From positions 1 to 46,156 of the forward strand of contig JABBBT010000056.1 of assembly GCA_018607365.1 (NCBI GenBank): a DNA stretch of 46,156 bases, read 5' to 3'. This stretch comes from SAR86 cluster bacterium (lineage in GTDB: Bacteria; Pseudomonadota; Gammaproteobacteria; Magnimaribacterales; D2472). The notes beneath the pieces were generated by a model that saw only the letters and a program-made list of their open reading frames with translations, did no database searches and was not told where the DNA came from. The position numbers were made by a program, and so were the translations under genes. Position 1 is the first letter of the stretch. Each line of letters begins with the position of its first letter. Shown in pieces: positions 1 to 12,551 of the stretch.

Positions 1-75
1 CGTATTTTGAACACCCACACGAGTAACCAAATATTTTTAAAGAACAACCGCCTCTTTGTGCGGACGCGTATTCTA
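1..75 (-). promoter_or_regulatory. rRNA operon leader and probable promoter (-10 TAGAAT at 70-75, GC-rich discriminator, boxB-like hairpin 48-63, boxA 34-46, boxC-like GTGTGGGTGTTC)
   Basis: The reverse complement reads TAGAATACGCGTCCGCACAAAGAGGCGGTTGTTCTTTAAAAATATTTGGTTACTCGTGTGGGTGTTCAAAATACG. It resembles the E. coli rrn leader (TGCTCTTTAACAA boxA, then CTGTGTGGGCACTCGAAGATACG). The 16S gene would lie left of the window. Confidence 0.75.
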
Positions 76-116
76 ACGAAGTTATTACGAAGAAGATACC
101 CTTTTTTTAATTAATT

Positions 117-1469
<1,353 letters not shown>

Positions 1470-1473
<4 letters not shown>

Positions 1474-3203
1474 GTTTGTTCATCCTTTGATAGCCACATA
1501 TTTTCTAAGCTGCCATTTGCAACCTGCATTGGATAAACATGCTCTGAGGGATCTACGTAAATATCAACAAAGACAAGTTTATCTTTCATTGCAAAAGCTT
1601 TTTTTAAACTTTCACTTAAATCAGAATTTTTTGTGATTTTAATTCCTACATGACCATATGATTCAGCCAGTTTTATAAAATCCGGTAACGAGTTTTGATA
1701 GGTACTTTCAGAATGCCTTCCTCCGTAATTCATATCCTGCCATTGTTTAACCATACCAAGAGCTTCGTTATTGATATTTATTATTTTTATTGGGAGATTA
1801 TATTGAAGGCATGTAGACAATTCTTGGATGCACATTTGAATACTACCCTCACCAGTAATGCAAACAACTTCATCTTTTGGAAAAGCGAGCTTTACACCCA
1901 TTGCTGCTGGCAAACCAAAACCCATGGTTCCTAGACCACCAGAATTGATCCATCTTCTAGGCTTATCAAAATGATAATATTGAGCAGCAAACATTTGATG
2001 CTGACCAACATCGGAAGTCACATATGCTTCCCCATTTGTAATCTCATGGACATGCTGGACTACAGCCTGGGGTAAAATGGGATGATCGTCAGATTCATCT
2101 TTATAAAGCTCATAATTTAAACCATGAAGTGATTTCCATTCTTTTATCTGATCATGCCAAGGCTGAAGAACAAAAGGATCGTAAGAATCTAATTTTTTTT
2201 CAAGAGTTTCTTTTATTAATTTTAAGGAATTTTTTACTTGTCCAAAAACAGCTACATTTGCTTCTATAATTTTTGATACAGATGAGTGATCAACATCTAG
2301 ATGAACCACTTTGGCATTAGGTGCAAACTTTGATGGTTTATTAGTAATCCTGTCATCAAACCTAGCGCCAATAGCAATTATTAAGTCTGCATTATGCATT
2401 GCCATATTTGCCTGATATGTTCCGTGCATCCCTAGCATCCCAAGAAATCTGTCATGACTAGCAGGATAAATACCCAATCCCATTAAAGTATTTGTAACAG
2501 GAGCATCAATAATTTCATTAAGTTCAAGTAATTCTTTTTCGGCATTACTAGCAATTGCTCCACCACCAGCATATATAACTGGTTTTTTTGATATCAATAT
2601 AGCTTCGACTGCTCTATCTATTTGATTTTGCTCTGGCTCAATCGGAGGATTGTATGATCTTATCCTGGCTTCTTCAGGATATGAGTAATCAAAAAGATTA
2701 TCCGGAGCTGTCATGTCTTTTGGAATATCTATAACAACAGGTCCAGGTCTGCCTGAAGTTGCGACATAAAAAGCTTCTTTAATTATTTTAGGTATTTCTT
2801 CAGCATTAAAAACTGTATAACTATGCTTAACAATTGGTCTTGAGACACCAATCATATCCGTTTCTTGAAAAGCATCAGTACCTATTAAATGGCTAGCAAC
2901 CTGCCCTGAAATAACTACCATTGGTATGGAATCCATAAATGCAGTCGCGATTCCTGTAATAGCATTTGTTGCACCAGGTCCAGAAGTGACTAAGACAACT
3001 CCTGGCTTACCTGTAGCCCTTGAATATCCATCTGCTGCATGGGTTGCACCTTGCTCGTGCCTTACTAAAATATGATCTATTTTATCTTGTCTAAAAATTG
3101 CATCATAGATATGAAGCGCGGCTCCACCTGGGTAGCCAAAGATTAGCTCAACACCTTCATCATGAAGTGCTTGCATCAGCATGTCTGCGCCAGATAATTT
3201 CAA
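1470..3203 (-). CDS. ilvI: acetolactate synthase large subunit (ThDP-dependent)
   Basis: MKLSGADMLMQALHDEGVELIFGYPGGA...; ThDP motif GEGSIQMCIQELSTCLQYNLPIKIININN. Confidence 0.96.
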
Positions 3204-3276
3204 TTTCTTACCAAAAAACTCTTAGGAATAAGGTTTATATTATTTTATTAATCAAAAAACAAGTTTTTAGTTACTA

Positions 3277-4209
3277 TTAGATCAATTTTCTTAATTCTAG
3301 AAGTAGTTCCTCCATATCATTTGGAGTGGGAATATCAAAAGAAAAAATATTATTTGTTTTTTGGTCATTGAATGAGAGGTGTGTTGCATGTAACGCCTGC
3401 CTTGGAAAACCTCGGATAATATTAATTAGCTCTTCAGGGGTATCTCTTGCAATAGACCTGCTTGGGTCATAGGTTTTATCCCCAATTATTGGTAGTTTTT
3501 TTGATGATAGATGGACCCTAATCTGATGAGTTCTTCCTGTCTCTATTCTTATATCCAACACAGAGTAGTTTCCAATATTTTCTTTAAGCTTTACAAAGGT
3601 TAAAGCATCTTTGCCATCTTCTCGAATTGCCATTTTGGTTCTATTATTTTTATCTCTTCCAATTGGCTCATCTATAGAAAAGCTTCCGAGTGTAGAACCA
3701 ATAACAATAGAGGTATATTTTTTTACAACTCTCCTCTCCTGCATCTCATTAATAAAAAAGTTCCTAAAAGACTCATTTCTTGCCACCAGCAGAATGCCAG
3801 AAGTATCTTTGTCTAATCGATGAACAATTCCCGACCTTGGAATATTAATCAATTCTGGAAATTTATAAATGAGCCCATTTGCAAGAGTTCCATCATAGCA
3901 ACCAGAACCTGGATGCATTATTAAACCAGCAGGTTTATTAATTATAATAAAATCTTCATTTTCAAAGTGAATTTCAAAATCTATATCTTGAGCTTCCCAT
4001 GATACTTTTTGTTCTTCTTTAGGGCTTAATTCAATCTGATCATTCTCATAAACTTTATCTCTTGGCTGGGATACCTCTCCATTTATAAGAACTCTGCCCT
4101 CTTCTATCCATTTTTTTATCTGAGTTCTGGAATAATCTGTAAACATTTCCGCTGTAGCTTTGTCTAGCCTCATTGAAGATAGATCATTTGGAACATTTTT
4201 AACAATCAT
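3277..4209 (-). CDS. rluD: 23S rRNA pseudouridine synthase, RluD type
   Basis: S4-like N-terminus; catalytic HRLDKDTSG motif; position divergent from bamD as in other gammaproteobacteria. Confidence 0.92.
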   Translation of the reverse strand: MIVKNVPNDLSSMRLDKATAEMFTDYSRTQIKKWIEEGRVLINGEVSQPRDKVYENDQIELSPKEEQKVSWEAQDIDFEIHFENEDFIIINKPAGLIMHPGSGCYDGTLANGLIYKFPELINIPRSGIVHRLDKDTSGILLVARNESFRNFFINEMQERRVVKKYTSIVIGSTLGSFSIDEPIGRDKNNRTKMAIREDGKDALTFVKLKENIGNYSVLDIRIETGRTHQIRVHLSSKKLPIIGDKTYDPSRSIARDTPEELINIIRGFPRQALHATHLSFNDQKTNNIFSFDIPTPNDMEELLLELRKLI

Positions 4210-4289
4210 ATGAACTTATTATAAAAAAATTAATCTAAATAGATGTTTTCAAGCTTAAATTACGATAATGCAGGTAGAATGTGCAAATA

Positions 4290-5108
4290 ATGAAAGATAA
4301 ACTAATTTTAAAACTATTTATAGTATTACCAATTGTAACTCTGTTATTGGTTAGTTGTAATTCTGATGGCCCAGAAATAGAACAGCCTGAAAAAATTTAT
4401 TACGATCAAGCCCAAAGAAGGATGGCTGGAAATAATTATTTTGGTGCTATTGATTCATTAGAAGCAATTGAATCAAGATATCCTTTTGGCAAATATGCTG
4501 AACAGGCGCAAGTAGAGCTTATTTATGCTCAATTTATGAATGCTGAAACTGAAGCTGCGCATGCTGCAGCAGAAAAATTTATAAGACTTCATCCCAGGCA
4601 TCCAAATATTGATTATGCATATTTTATGAAAGGCCTTTCTAGCTATACGAGAGATAATAGCTTTATTGTAAGAATGACAGACACTGATCTATCGAATAGA
4701 GATATCTCAGGAGCTAAGGAATCATTTTCAGAACTAACTGAATTCTTAACAAGATTTCCTGATAGCCAATATTCTACATATGCTAAACAAAGAAATATCT
4801 ATTTAAGAAATATGATTGCAAGAAATGAGCTTGCGGCAGCTGATTATTACGTTAGTGTTGATGCGCATATAGCAGCAATAAGAAGAGCAAATTATGTAAT
4901 TGAAAATATTCCTAACTCTAGTGAAAATTATAGAGCTCTTAAGATCTTAGAGGCTTCATATGAATCTTTGGGATATATTGAATTGCTTGAAGATACTAAA
5001 AAAATAATTTCTATTAACTACCAAGATGAGCAATCAAAAAAATCTGAAGATAAGTCTGGTTGGTCTTGGAATTTTATAAGAAATAGTAAGCCAGCATCTA
5101 GTGACTAA
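4290..5108 (+). CDS. bamD: outer membrane assembly lipoprotein BamD (ComL)
   Basis: Lipobox LLVSC, TPR-like protein (YYDQAQRRMAGNNYFGAIDSLEAIESRYPFGKYAEQAQ). The track ORF starts at GTG 4281; ATG 4290 is the likelier start. Confidence 0.93.
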   Translation: MKDKLILKLFIVLPIVTLLLVSCNSDGPEIEQPEKIYYDQAQRRMAGNNYFGAIDSLEAIESRYPFGKYAEQAQVELIYAQFMNAETEAAHAAAEKFIRLHPRHPNIDYAYFMKGLSSYTRDNSFIVRMTDTDLSNRDISGAKESFSELTEFLTRFPDSQYSTYAKQRNIYLRNMIARNELAAADYYVSVDAHIAAIRRANYVIENIPNSSENYRALKILEASYESLGYIELLEDTKKIISINYQDEQSKKSEDKSGWSWNFIRNSKPASSD

Positions 5109-5111
5109 AAA

Positions 5112-5333
5112 ATGTTCTTATTAAAATCAATATTACTTTTGATTCCATTGGTCATATTTATATTAATAATAACTGCGGTATTCTTTTTCAGATCTCTCAT
5201 ATCAGGACCTCCTAAAAAAAAGATTGATAACTCTATGATTAAATGTGATTCTTGCGAGACCTATACTCATGAATCACTTATTGTAAAAAAGCTAGGAAAA
5301 AATTATTGTTCGGAAAGTTGTTCTAATACTTAA
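5112..5333 (+). CDS. small membrane-anchored zinc-ribbon protein, PP0621 family-like
   Basis: N-terminal TM helix, then CDSCETYTHESLIVKKLGKNYCSESC. Confidence 0.7.
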   Translation: MFLLKSILLLIPLVIFILIITAVFFFRSLISGPPKKKIDNSMIKCDSCETYTHESLIVKKLGKNYCSESCSNT

Positions 5334-8300
5334 CCTTTCTCATTATCATAAACATTGCAGGAATATATAATAAGGCTGTAATAGTTGCCCCTAAAACTCC
5401 AATACTCATTGCCCAAGCAAGCGGCTTGAAGAATACACTTGCAAAAATAAGTGGAACAAAGCCACCAAGTGTTGTCAAAGAGGTAGTTATTATATGGCGT
5501 GTAGACCTGATAACAACCTCAATAAGCTCAGCTTTGGTTGGTGATTTCTTATCAGCCTCTTCTTTTATATGTGATAAGACAATAATTGAATCATTTATTG
5601 ATAAGCCAATTAACCCTATTGCACTTATAGTTCCAATAAATCCATAATTTTGCTGGCCTACAAATAAACCAAGAAAGGACAGTCCAATTGATAAGAATGC
5701 AACAGACAGAATGAGACCAGCCTCTCTAAAAGAATTAAGCGCCATAACCAAGCCAATTATTATAAGAATAAAATACATAAAAGCTGAAGAGTACAATGAG
5801 GCTTGAGATTGGCCCCTGCTTTCAGCCTCACCAAGCTGTTTTAATGAATAGCCTATTGGCAATCTTAATTCAAAATCTTGAACATCTTTCTTGATAGATT
5901 TTTCAGTAGCAGACGGGAGTGTACCTGTCCAAATCCAGCCCTCAACATCATTTGTTCTTTGACCATCAAGCCTGGTAATTGTTGACGATTTGTTTGTTAG
6001 TGAGCTTTTTCCAAAGCTATCAAAATATTCAAAACCATCTTGGGAGGGTATTGTTATAAAACTAGTATTTCCTGTAATATTATTTTTGTTAGTCAGTCCC
6101 TTCAACCTGACTGGTATTTCTTTATTTGAATCCAGCATAGTGCCAACAAATATTCCATTGTTTGCAGTAAACATTTCATTCACAAGATAATTGGCATTTT
6201 GATCAGATAATGAAATATTTGAGCTGTTAAGCTCAAACTCAACATTGGTTATTGAGTCTGAAGTTGCAGATTTTGTATGGCTCACATCAGGAGTGTTATT
6301 AATAATTAGCTCAAGCTCCTCGCCAAGTGATTTTAGTAAATCTGGATCATCTCCAAAAATTACATAACTGACATCTGAAAAAACCGGGGGGCCAGACGAG
6401 AAACTATCAACATAAACGATAATGTCAGGATTATTTTTAACCAATCTTCTTGATAGTTCTGGAAGGTTATCAATCATTTCATAATAATCAGTGGCAAAAA
6501 ATACAGACTGCGCAATATTATTAGATCCTTGTTTTTCTTCTCCACCAACAACATTCATCAAAACTCTAGGCATCATTCTGCCGATAAACGAATAGTCTTT
6601 TTCTATTGAAATTAACTCACTATCTAGAATTTCTTCTCTAATTTTCTTGACTCTTTGCATTGTAGTAAGTGACGAGGCATTAGAAGACAGTTCTATATTA
6701 ACTCTAAACATGTCTCTATCTTGAGCAGGGAAGAAATCTTTAGGCAAAGAATTAAAAAGGAAGAATCCTAGGACAGGTAATGCAAGCGATATCATGATTG
6801 CTCTTCTAGGAACTAAGAACGCCCAGTTTAAAAAGGCCCTATATTTATTAAGGATTTTTTCATTTCTATATCCTTCTTGGCTAATGTTCACATCCTTAAA
6901 GAACGGAATTTTTTCCATATAGCTCATCAGAACTGGAACCATTAATAATGCCAGGACCAATGAAGATGTTATAGACATAATAACTGTCAGTGCCATACCA
7001 CCTACGAATTCAATACTTGATCCTTCTCCAGTAACGATAGGAAGGAAAGAGAAGACGGTTGTTGCTGTTGCAGCAGCTAATGGGGCCCATAAGTTTTTTA
7101 GCCCTTGTGAGATTGAATCATTGATATTTAATCCGGATGCTCTTCTATTCTTATAATCTTCAACAACAATAATTCCATTATCTATAAGCAATCCTAGAGC
7201 AATAATAATTCCAGTAATAGATGTCATATGCAGGGGTAAGCCTATGAACCTACAGCCAACCATAACTAGGCAAATAGAAAATGGCAGTATAAGAGTAACA
7301 ATTATTGCTGATCTAAGTCCAAGAAAGAAAAAGCTTATACTTAAAACAAAAAATATTGCTAATGAAAAACTTTTTACAAGCTCATTAAATTTTTTAGTTG
7401 TGTAAGCAGATTCATCATAAATCAAATCTATTGAGATCTCAGTCGGGAGAGTTTCTCTCATTTCATCTACAACAATTGTTGCACGTTCTACATAGTCATG
7501 GACTCTTTGAGAAAATGATCCTGTTCCCGCAACAGAAATAACCACATTTCCATTAAACAAAAATATATCTTCAATAGGTGAAACCGGAATTTTTGAAATG
7601 AATGCTACATCATCCAATTGTATGATCTCTGATTTACCAATAACTTTGATAGGTATTTCTGAGAGTTTTTGAATACTCTGTATGTTATCTTTAAGTCTAT
7701 ATAAAAGCTCAGAATTGTTGTTTGAGGATACGCCAATGGGTTTTTTTGCATCTAGGGCTTTAATAGAACTTGCGATATCTTGAAATGATAGTCCGAGCGA
7801 AGATAGCTTTGATGAATCTAGTTCAATTAAGATTTCTTCATCCGTTTCACCAAAAATTGCAGTCTGATGAGATGAGCCTATTGAGCTTAATTTCCTTTTT
7901 AGCTGATTTGCTAATCTGGACATCATTATTAGCGGAGCTTCTCCACTGCCGTTCCAGGTTATAGCATACTGAACAGTGATAGGAGGACCGCTGCTTCTAT
8001 CAAGAAATATTTCTGCACCTTGAGGAATAACTATTTGATTAAGCTTGTCTTGAACTTTAGACCAAGTCTCCTCAATAAGGATAGGGGGTACACTTTGATT
8101 TAATTCAACTACAATTGTTGAAAAACCTTGAGTAATAATTGATTCAAGCTCATCAATTTCTTCAACTTCTCTAAGTTTAATTTCTAGATCATTGATTATC
8201 TCTGTTTCAATTCTTTCTGGAGATGCGCCAGGAAGAAAAATACGAACACCTCCCCATCTCTCAGCCAGTTCAGGGTTTTCTTGAATTGGTACTGAAAGCC

Positions 8301-8385
8301 CAGAAGAGATTCCAGAAAGTAATATAAATGCCAAAGTTAGAAATAATATCCTAGGCTTTTCTATTAGAAAATTAATAACATTCAT
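5323..8385 (-). CDS. RND-family efflux transporter permease (AcrB/MexB-like superfamily)
   Basis: 1020 aa; GIIIALGLLIDNGIIVVEDYKNRR and two 6-TM blocks typical of HAE-RND permeases. Confidence 0.93.
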   Translation of the reverse strand: MNVINFLIEKPRILFLTLAFILLSGISSGLSVPIQENPELAERWGGVRIFLPGASPERIETEIINDLEIKLREVEEIDELESIITQGFSTIVVELNQSVPPILIEETWSKVQDKLNQIVIPQGAEIFLDRSSGPPITVQYAITWNGSGEAPLIMMSRLANQLKRKLSSIGSSHQTAIFGETDEEILIELDSSKLSSLGLSFQDIASSIKALDAKKPIGVSSNNNSELLYRLKDNIQSIQKLSEIPIKVIGKSEIIQLDDVAFISKIPVSPIEDIFLFNGNVVISVAGTGSFSQRVHDYVERATIVVDEMRETLPTEISIDLIYDESAYTTKKFNELVKSFSLAIFFVLSISFFFLGLRSAIIVTLILPFSICLVMVGCRFIGLPLHMTSITGIIIALGLLIDNGIIVVEDYKNRRASGLNINDSISQGLKNLWAPLAAATATTVFSFLPIVTGEGSSIEFVGGMALTVIMSITSSLVLALLMVPVLMSYMEKIPFFKDVNISQEGYRNEKILNKYRAFLNWAFLVPRRAIMISLALPVLGFFLFNSLPKDFFPAQDRDMFRVNIELSSNASSLTTMQRVKKIREEILDSELISIEKDYSFIGRMMPRVLMNVVGGEEKQGSNNIAQSVFFATDYYEMIDNLPELSRRLVKNNPDIIVYVDSFSSGPPVFSDVSYVIFGDDPDLLKSLGEELELIINNTPDVSHTKSATSDSITNVEFELNSSNISLSDQNANYLVNEMFTANNGIFVGTMLDSNKEIPVRLKGLTNKNNITGNTSFITIPSQDGFEYFDSFGKSSLTNKSSTITRLDGQRTNDVEGWIWTGTLPSATEKSIKKDVQDFELRLPIGYSLKQLGEAESRGQSQASLYSSAFMYFILIIIGLVMALNSFREAGLILSVAFLSIGLSFLGLFVGQQNYGFIGTISAIGLIGLSINDSIIVLSHIKEEADKKSPTKAELIEVVIRSTRHIITTSLTTLGGFVPLIFASVFFKPLAWAMSIGVLGATITALLYIPAMFMIMRKVKY

Positions 8386-8386
8386 T

Positions 8387-9370
8387 TTATTTTATTATTT
8401 TTCCTTCAATAGTTTTTTGGGCTCCGCCTAAAATCACTAAGTCACCATTATTAAGTGTTCCGCTGACAAAAGCATATTCATCTTCAAAATAAATAACATC
8501 AACAAGATCTCTAACAACTACTTGTTGCTCGTTAATGGTATATATGGCCCAAATACCTTGTTCGGACTGGGACAGTGACTTAATTGGAACCCATGTACCT
8601 TTTGCTTTCTCAGTCATGCTTAGTTTGAGCTTTACTATTGATCCTGGATTAAAAAAGGTGTTAAATCTAAAAATTGCTAATCTATTATTGGAGCCTCCAG
8701 TTGACATAGGAGCCAGTCTCTCTAACTTAGCCTTTGCGGATATTCCTCTGATATCAAATTCATACTCCTCTCCAATCTTAACTTTGTTCATATAATTCAT
8801 TGGAATAGAAATTCGTGCTTCAACATTACTAGAGCCCAAAATTTCTAAAACTTGAACACCTGCATTGATTACTGATCCGGTATCAAGAAATCTATTTTGA
8901 ATAATCCCATTAAAAGGAGCTAGTAACTTAGTTTGCTCAAACTTAACTCTATAAAAATCATACTGCGACTTAGCTACTATTTGATCAGATTCAGCTTTAT
9001 CAAGATCTTGAGTAGATATATGTCCATCTGCTCTTAGATCTATATATCTTGCTAGCACTTGCTCAGCTAGATCAAATTTAGCCTTTGATTGATTTAATTG
9101 TGCTAAAGCTTCTCTATCATCCAATGAGGCAAGCTCATCTCCTAAGATGACCTCATCTCCGATATCAACATTAATAGAGTTTATCTTTCCAGGTATTTCA
9201 AATGCTAGCCTAGACTGATCTGAGGGAATAAGCTTTCCAGGAAATTCTCTAGTTATAGCATATTCATCTAGCATTTTAATCTCGAGAACTTCTATAGCTT
9301 CAAGGTTCGATAGAAATGTATTGCTTAATAAAAAAGCTATGACAGTGTTACTTATTTTTTTAATATTCAT
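8387..9370 (-). CDS. RND efflux periplasmic adaptor (membrane fusion protein)
   Basis: Lipoyl/hairpin adaptor pattern (ALAQLNQSKAKFDLAEQVLARY; LLAPFNGIIQNRFLDTGSVI). The track ORF starts at 9397; ATG 9370 (MNIKKISNTVIAF) is followed by a signal peptide. Confidence 0.9.
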   Translation of the reverse strand: MNIKKISNTVIAFLLSNTFLSNLEAIEVLEIKMLDEYAITREFPGKLIPSDQSRLAFEIPGKINSINVDIGDEVILGDELASLDDREALAQLNQSKAKFDLAEQVLARYIDLRADGHISTQDLDKAESDQIVAKSQYDFYRVKFEQTKLLAPFNGIIQNRFLDTGSVINAGVQVLEILGSSNVEARISIPMNYMNKVKIGEEYEFDIRGISAKAKLERLAPMSTGGSNNRLAIFRFNTFFNPGSIVKLKLSMTEKAKGTWVPIKSLSQSEQGIWAIYTINEQQVVVRDLVDVIYFEDEYAFVSGTLNNGDLVILGGAQKTIEGKIIK

Positions 9371-9380
9371 ATATTTGTAT

Positions 9381-9409
9381 TTGACTTTAGTTTGCAATCA
9401 ACTTAATGT
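9381..9409 (+). promoter_or_regulatory. candidate sigma70 promoter of the tetR gene (TTGACT - 17 nt - TAATGT)
   Basis: -35 at 9381-9386, -10 at 9404-9409 in the divergent intergenic region. Confidence 0.4.
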
Positions 9410-9426
9410 GTGCGCTGTATACATGA

Positions 9427-9443
9427 TAACATTATATATGTTA
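9427..9443. promoter_or_regulatory. candidate TetR operator, inverted repeat TAACAT-TATAT-ATGTTA
   Basis: Perfect 6-bp arms, 5-bp spacer, between divergent tetR and RND operon, next to TTGACA (minus strand, 9448-9453). Confidence 0.45.
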
Positions 9444-9468
9444 GCAGTGTCAACATTAAATTTAAATA

Positions 9469-10086
9469 ATGAATAATTATCATCACGGAAACTTAAAGGA
9501 AGAGCTTATAGAATGTGCATGCAAGCTCTGTGAAAGGTCCGGTTATACAAAATTAAGCATAAGATCACTTGCAAAAGAAAGCGGGGTTTCTCAAACCGCT
9601 CCTTATAGACATTTTAAAACTAAAGAATGTGTATATGCTGCTGTTGCAACCGTTGGCTTTAAAAAACTAAGTGAAGCTTGCAATATAGATGTAGAAAAAA
9701 AAGCAACAAAAAAACAACTTGTTAAGGCGGGATATAGATATATTGAATTTGGTCTACAGAATGCAAATACTTATGATTTAATGTTTGGAACAGCAGTTGG
9801 AAATTTTGCTGATTATCCAGATCTTTTAGAGTCTGCAAATAAAACATATGACTCATTCAGATCAAGCTTTTCTAAATTAACAAACGACAGTGAGGATATT
9901 ATTGCTTTTAAATGTCTGACACTTTGGTCTATGGTTCATGGGCTTGTTGGTATAATTAGAAAGGTACATGTGGTTGGCGATGATTTAAAAAACCCCAGTG
10001 ATGGGCCAATATCATCTGCACGTATGGTTGCTGATAATCTTGAACAGCATCTTGACATGGTTATAAATGGTCTAATTTCTAATTAA
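9469..10086 (+). CDS. TetR/AcrR family transcriptional regulator
   Basis: N-terminal [35 protein letters not shown]; divergent from RND pump. Confidence 0.92.
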   Translation: MNNYHHGNLKEELIECACKLCERSGYTKLSIRSLAKESGVSQTAPYRHFKTKECVYAAVATVGFKKLSEACNIDVEKKATKKQLVKAGYRYIEFGLQNANTYDLMFGTAVGNFADYPDLLESANKTYDSFRSSFSKLTNDSEDIIAFKCLTLWSMVHGLVGIIRKVHVVGDDLKNPSDGPISSARMVADNLEQHLDMVINGLISN

Positions 10087-10564
10087 CTTTTATAGTTATT
10101 TTCTCAGATAAAAAAGGGCCTTGCCCTGTAAAATTATTTACCTGCATTCTTGAATTATGCACATAGGATCCAAGAATTAGTTGGAGAGAATAGGTTCCAG
10201 GATCAAGATCAAGAATTGTTTCAGTTTGACCTCCTCCAAAATGGATATAACCTTTATCAAAAGGAATAAAGCTCTCAGGCAATGTTTCGATATTAACTAA
10301 AAGATGATGATGCCCGCTTGCAAAACATTTATTATTTGCAATCTCACCTTTGCCAGCTGGATTTATTTCAACGTTTTTTGACCCAAATAAGACTTTTACA
10401 CTATTAGATTCTGATACAAAACCATCTTGAGGGGAGATAATAAAAACACTTGGCTTTTCTTCACACTCTTTTTGGTTAGCAGAAACGTTAGAGGGAAGAA
10501 AAAAAGAATTGAGTATTATAAAAATATAAAATACATTTTTTGAGAATTTATTCATAGCTACCAT
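10079..10564 (-). CDS. secreted DUF4399-like protein
   Basis: Signal peptide; [30 protein letters not shown]...SGHHHLLVN...[12 protein letters not shown]. Confidence 0.75.
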   Translation of the reverse strand: MVAMNKFSKNVFYIFIILNSFFLPSNVSANQKECEEKPSVFIISPQDGFVSESNSVKVLFGSKNVEINPAGKGEIANNKCFASGHHHLLVNIETLPESFIPFDKGYIHFGGGQTETILDLDPGTYSLQLILGSYVHNSRMQVNNFTGQGPFLSEKITIKVN

Positions 10565-11012
10565 CTACATATGTCAGTGTATTAATTTTTTCATCGCTAA
10601 GCGAGTTTGTGACATGACCTATCACAATAGTATGTGTGTGGTATGAAATTAATTCATCAACGGTGCAAAAAATATTAGCCTGAGCACTTTTTAAAAACGG
10701 AGTGCCGTTTAAATCCCAGTCACCACTATTAAATCTATCACCTTCGGTCTTAAATGAACTACATAGATTAGAAATATCCTCTTGATTTTTATTTAAAAGG
10801 TTTATACAAAAAGAGGATCCTTCTTTTATTGAATTGTGAATTCCAGCTGATTTATTGATGCAAACGAGCAAACTAGGAGGATCTAAAGAAACAGAGGTAA
10901 CAGAAGAAACTGTTATAGCACTAAACTTTTTGTTCTCATCAACGTTTGACATCACACTGACGGAGTAAATATAGCTCCTCATTGCTTTTCTAAAATTATC
11001 TTGTAGGTTCAT
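10548..11012 (-). CDS. flavin reductase-like domain protein (FMN-binding split barrel)
   Basis: [31 protein letters not shown]... flavin reductase motif. Confidence 0.85.
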   Translation of the reverse strand: MNLQDNFRKAMRSYIYSVSVMSNVDENKKFSAITVSSVTSVSLDPPSLLVCINKSAGIHNSIKEGSSFCINLLNKNQEDISNLCSSFKTEGDRFNSGDWDLNGTPFLKSAQANIFCTVDELISYHTHTIVIGHVTNSLSDEKINTLTYVDGSYE

Positions 11013-11088
11013 GGATGGATTATACTTAGTTTTAATGTATTTTTAATTATAACTATTAAATAAATAGGCATACCCATTTTGCAAAAAA

Positions 11089-11643
11089 ATGAAAAATAAT
11101 ATCAGAATCACTGGAGGCTATTTAAAGGGTAAAAAAATACCTTTCGAATTCAAAGATACGTTAAGGCCAACTTCAAATAAATTAAAAGAAATAATTTTTA
11201 ATTGGCTTCAATTTGAGATTGAAAATTTAATATGCCTTGACTTATTTGCCGGGACGGGAGCTCTTGGTATTGAGGCAATATCCAGACAATCAAAAAAAGT
11301 TGTATTCGTTGAACTTAATAAGAAAAACTATTCTGTATTAGCAAAAAATATTCAACTTCTTGGCATCAAGGATAAAACTAAAGTTTTTTTTAAGGATGCA
11401 TTTAGTTGGATTAAAAAAAATGACTTATCTCATTTTGATTTAATTCTTCTTGACCCTCCTTTTGGGCAGGAACATGAATTAAAAATTCTAAAATCTATAA
11501 TTCGAAAGAACGAAATAAAGTCATCTTGTAAAATCTACCTTGAGTATAGTAAATTTACTACCTTAGAGATTCCTGAGGAATTCAATATCTTAAAAGAAAA
11601 GAGTGTTGGCGATGTGAAGGCTCTTTTATTAGAAATAAAATGA
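11089..11643 (+). CDS. rsmD: 16S rRNA (guanine966-N2)-methyltransferase
   Basis: RITGGYLKGKKIPF...LRPTSNKLKEIIFNWL; DLFAGTGALGIEA; DLILLDPPFG. Confidence 0.94.
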   Translation: MKNNIRITGGYLKGKKIPFEFKDTLRPTSNKLKEIIFNWLQFEIENLICLDLFAGTGALGIEAISRQSKKVVFVELNKKNYSVLAKNIQLLGIKDKTKVFFKDAFSWIKKNDLSHFDLILLDPPFGQEHELKILKSIIRKNEIKSSCKIYLEYSKFTTLEIPEEFNILKEKSVGDVKALLLEIK

Positions 11644-12551
11644 AAATAAGAATAGCTACAAGACAATCAGAACTAGCAATGTATCAGGCAAAATTTGTTG
11701 CAGATGAGTTATTGGCTAAGATCAATAATATTGAAGTTGAGCTTTTGTCCATGACGTCAGAGGGAGACCAAACAGACAAACCTCTTCATGAAATTGGTGG
11801 AAAGGGCCTATTCATTTCTACACTTGAATCTGCACTGGAGGCTGATGAAGCAGATATAGCAGTACATAGTTTAAAAGATGTTCCTGCAAAGCTTGATCCT
11901 AAATTTAAAATAATAAGTGTTTTTAGCAGGGAATCTCCAGAAGACCTGCTGCTATCAAAAGATGGGAAATCATTTTCTGAATTTGCTAGAAATTCAACTA
12001 TTGGTACTTCTGGTCCAAGAAGAAAAGCGCAAATTAATAACTTAAGACCTGATATAAAAACTATTCCTGTAAGAGGTAATATAGCTACTAGAATAAAGAA
12101 ACTCAATGATGGACAGTTTGATGGGCTGGTGGTTGCTAAGGCTGCTATAAAAAGGCTTGGTTTAAAACAAAATTCATATGAATTCTCAATTGAAGAAATG
12201 CTACCTTCTGCATCCCAGGGATATATAGCAATTGAATGTCTGTCTGATAAAAAAGATATTATTAAGCTTTTAGAAAATATTGGTGATCCTAAAGAATTAA
12301 TTCTTGCGAGTGCAGAACGGTCTTTTGTTGCTGCAATGGAAGGTACTTGTCTGTCTCCAATAGCTATTTTATGCGAAGATAAAAATGGCCAAATAAAAAT
12401 ATCAGGGAAAATATTATCATATGAGGGTAACAAAAAAATTTATAAAGAAAAGATGTCTTCCTTTGAAGATATTGCAATAGATATTATGTTATTTGCTGAT
12501 GAGTTTATTTTAGAAGGAGCGAAATCTCTGATTTTAAAAAATGATAATTAA
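11640..12551 (+). CDS. hemC: porphobilinogen deaminase (hydroxymethylbilane synthase)
   Basis: RIATRQSELAMYQA; DIAVHSLKDVP; GTSGPRRKAQ; dipyrromethane Cys region EGTCLSPIA. Confidence 0.96.
   Translation: MKIRIATRQSELAMYQAKFVADELLAKINNIEVELLSMTSEGDQTDKPLHEIGGKGLFISTLESALEADEADIAVHSLKDVPAKLDPKFKIISVFSRESPEDLLLSKDGKSFSEFARNSTIGTSGPRRKAQINNLRPDIKTIPVRGNIATRIKKLNDGQFDGLVVAKAAIKRLGLKQNSYEFSIEEMLPSASQGYIAIECLSDKKDIIKLLENIGDPKELILASAERSFVAAMEGTCLSPIAILCEDKNGQIKISGKILSYEGNKKIYKEKMSSFEDIAIDIMLFADEFILEGAKSLILKNDN

Noticed and set aside
5112-5333. Possible novel zinc-finger regulator
   Set aside because: Better explained as a known small PP0621-like family (TM plus CxxC...C..C) commonly seen in gammaproteobacteria.
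11786-12433. 215-aa ORF antisense to hemC
   Set aside because: Entirely inside well-supported hemC; Ser/Ile-rich composition typical of a reverse-frame shadow; no domain recognised.
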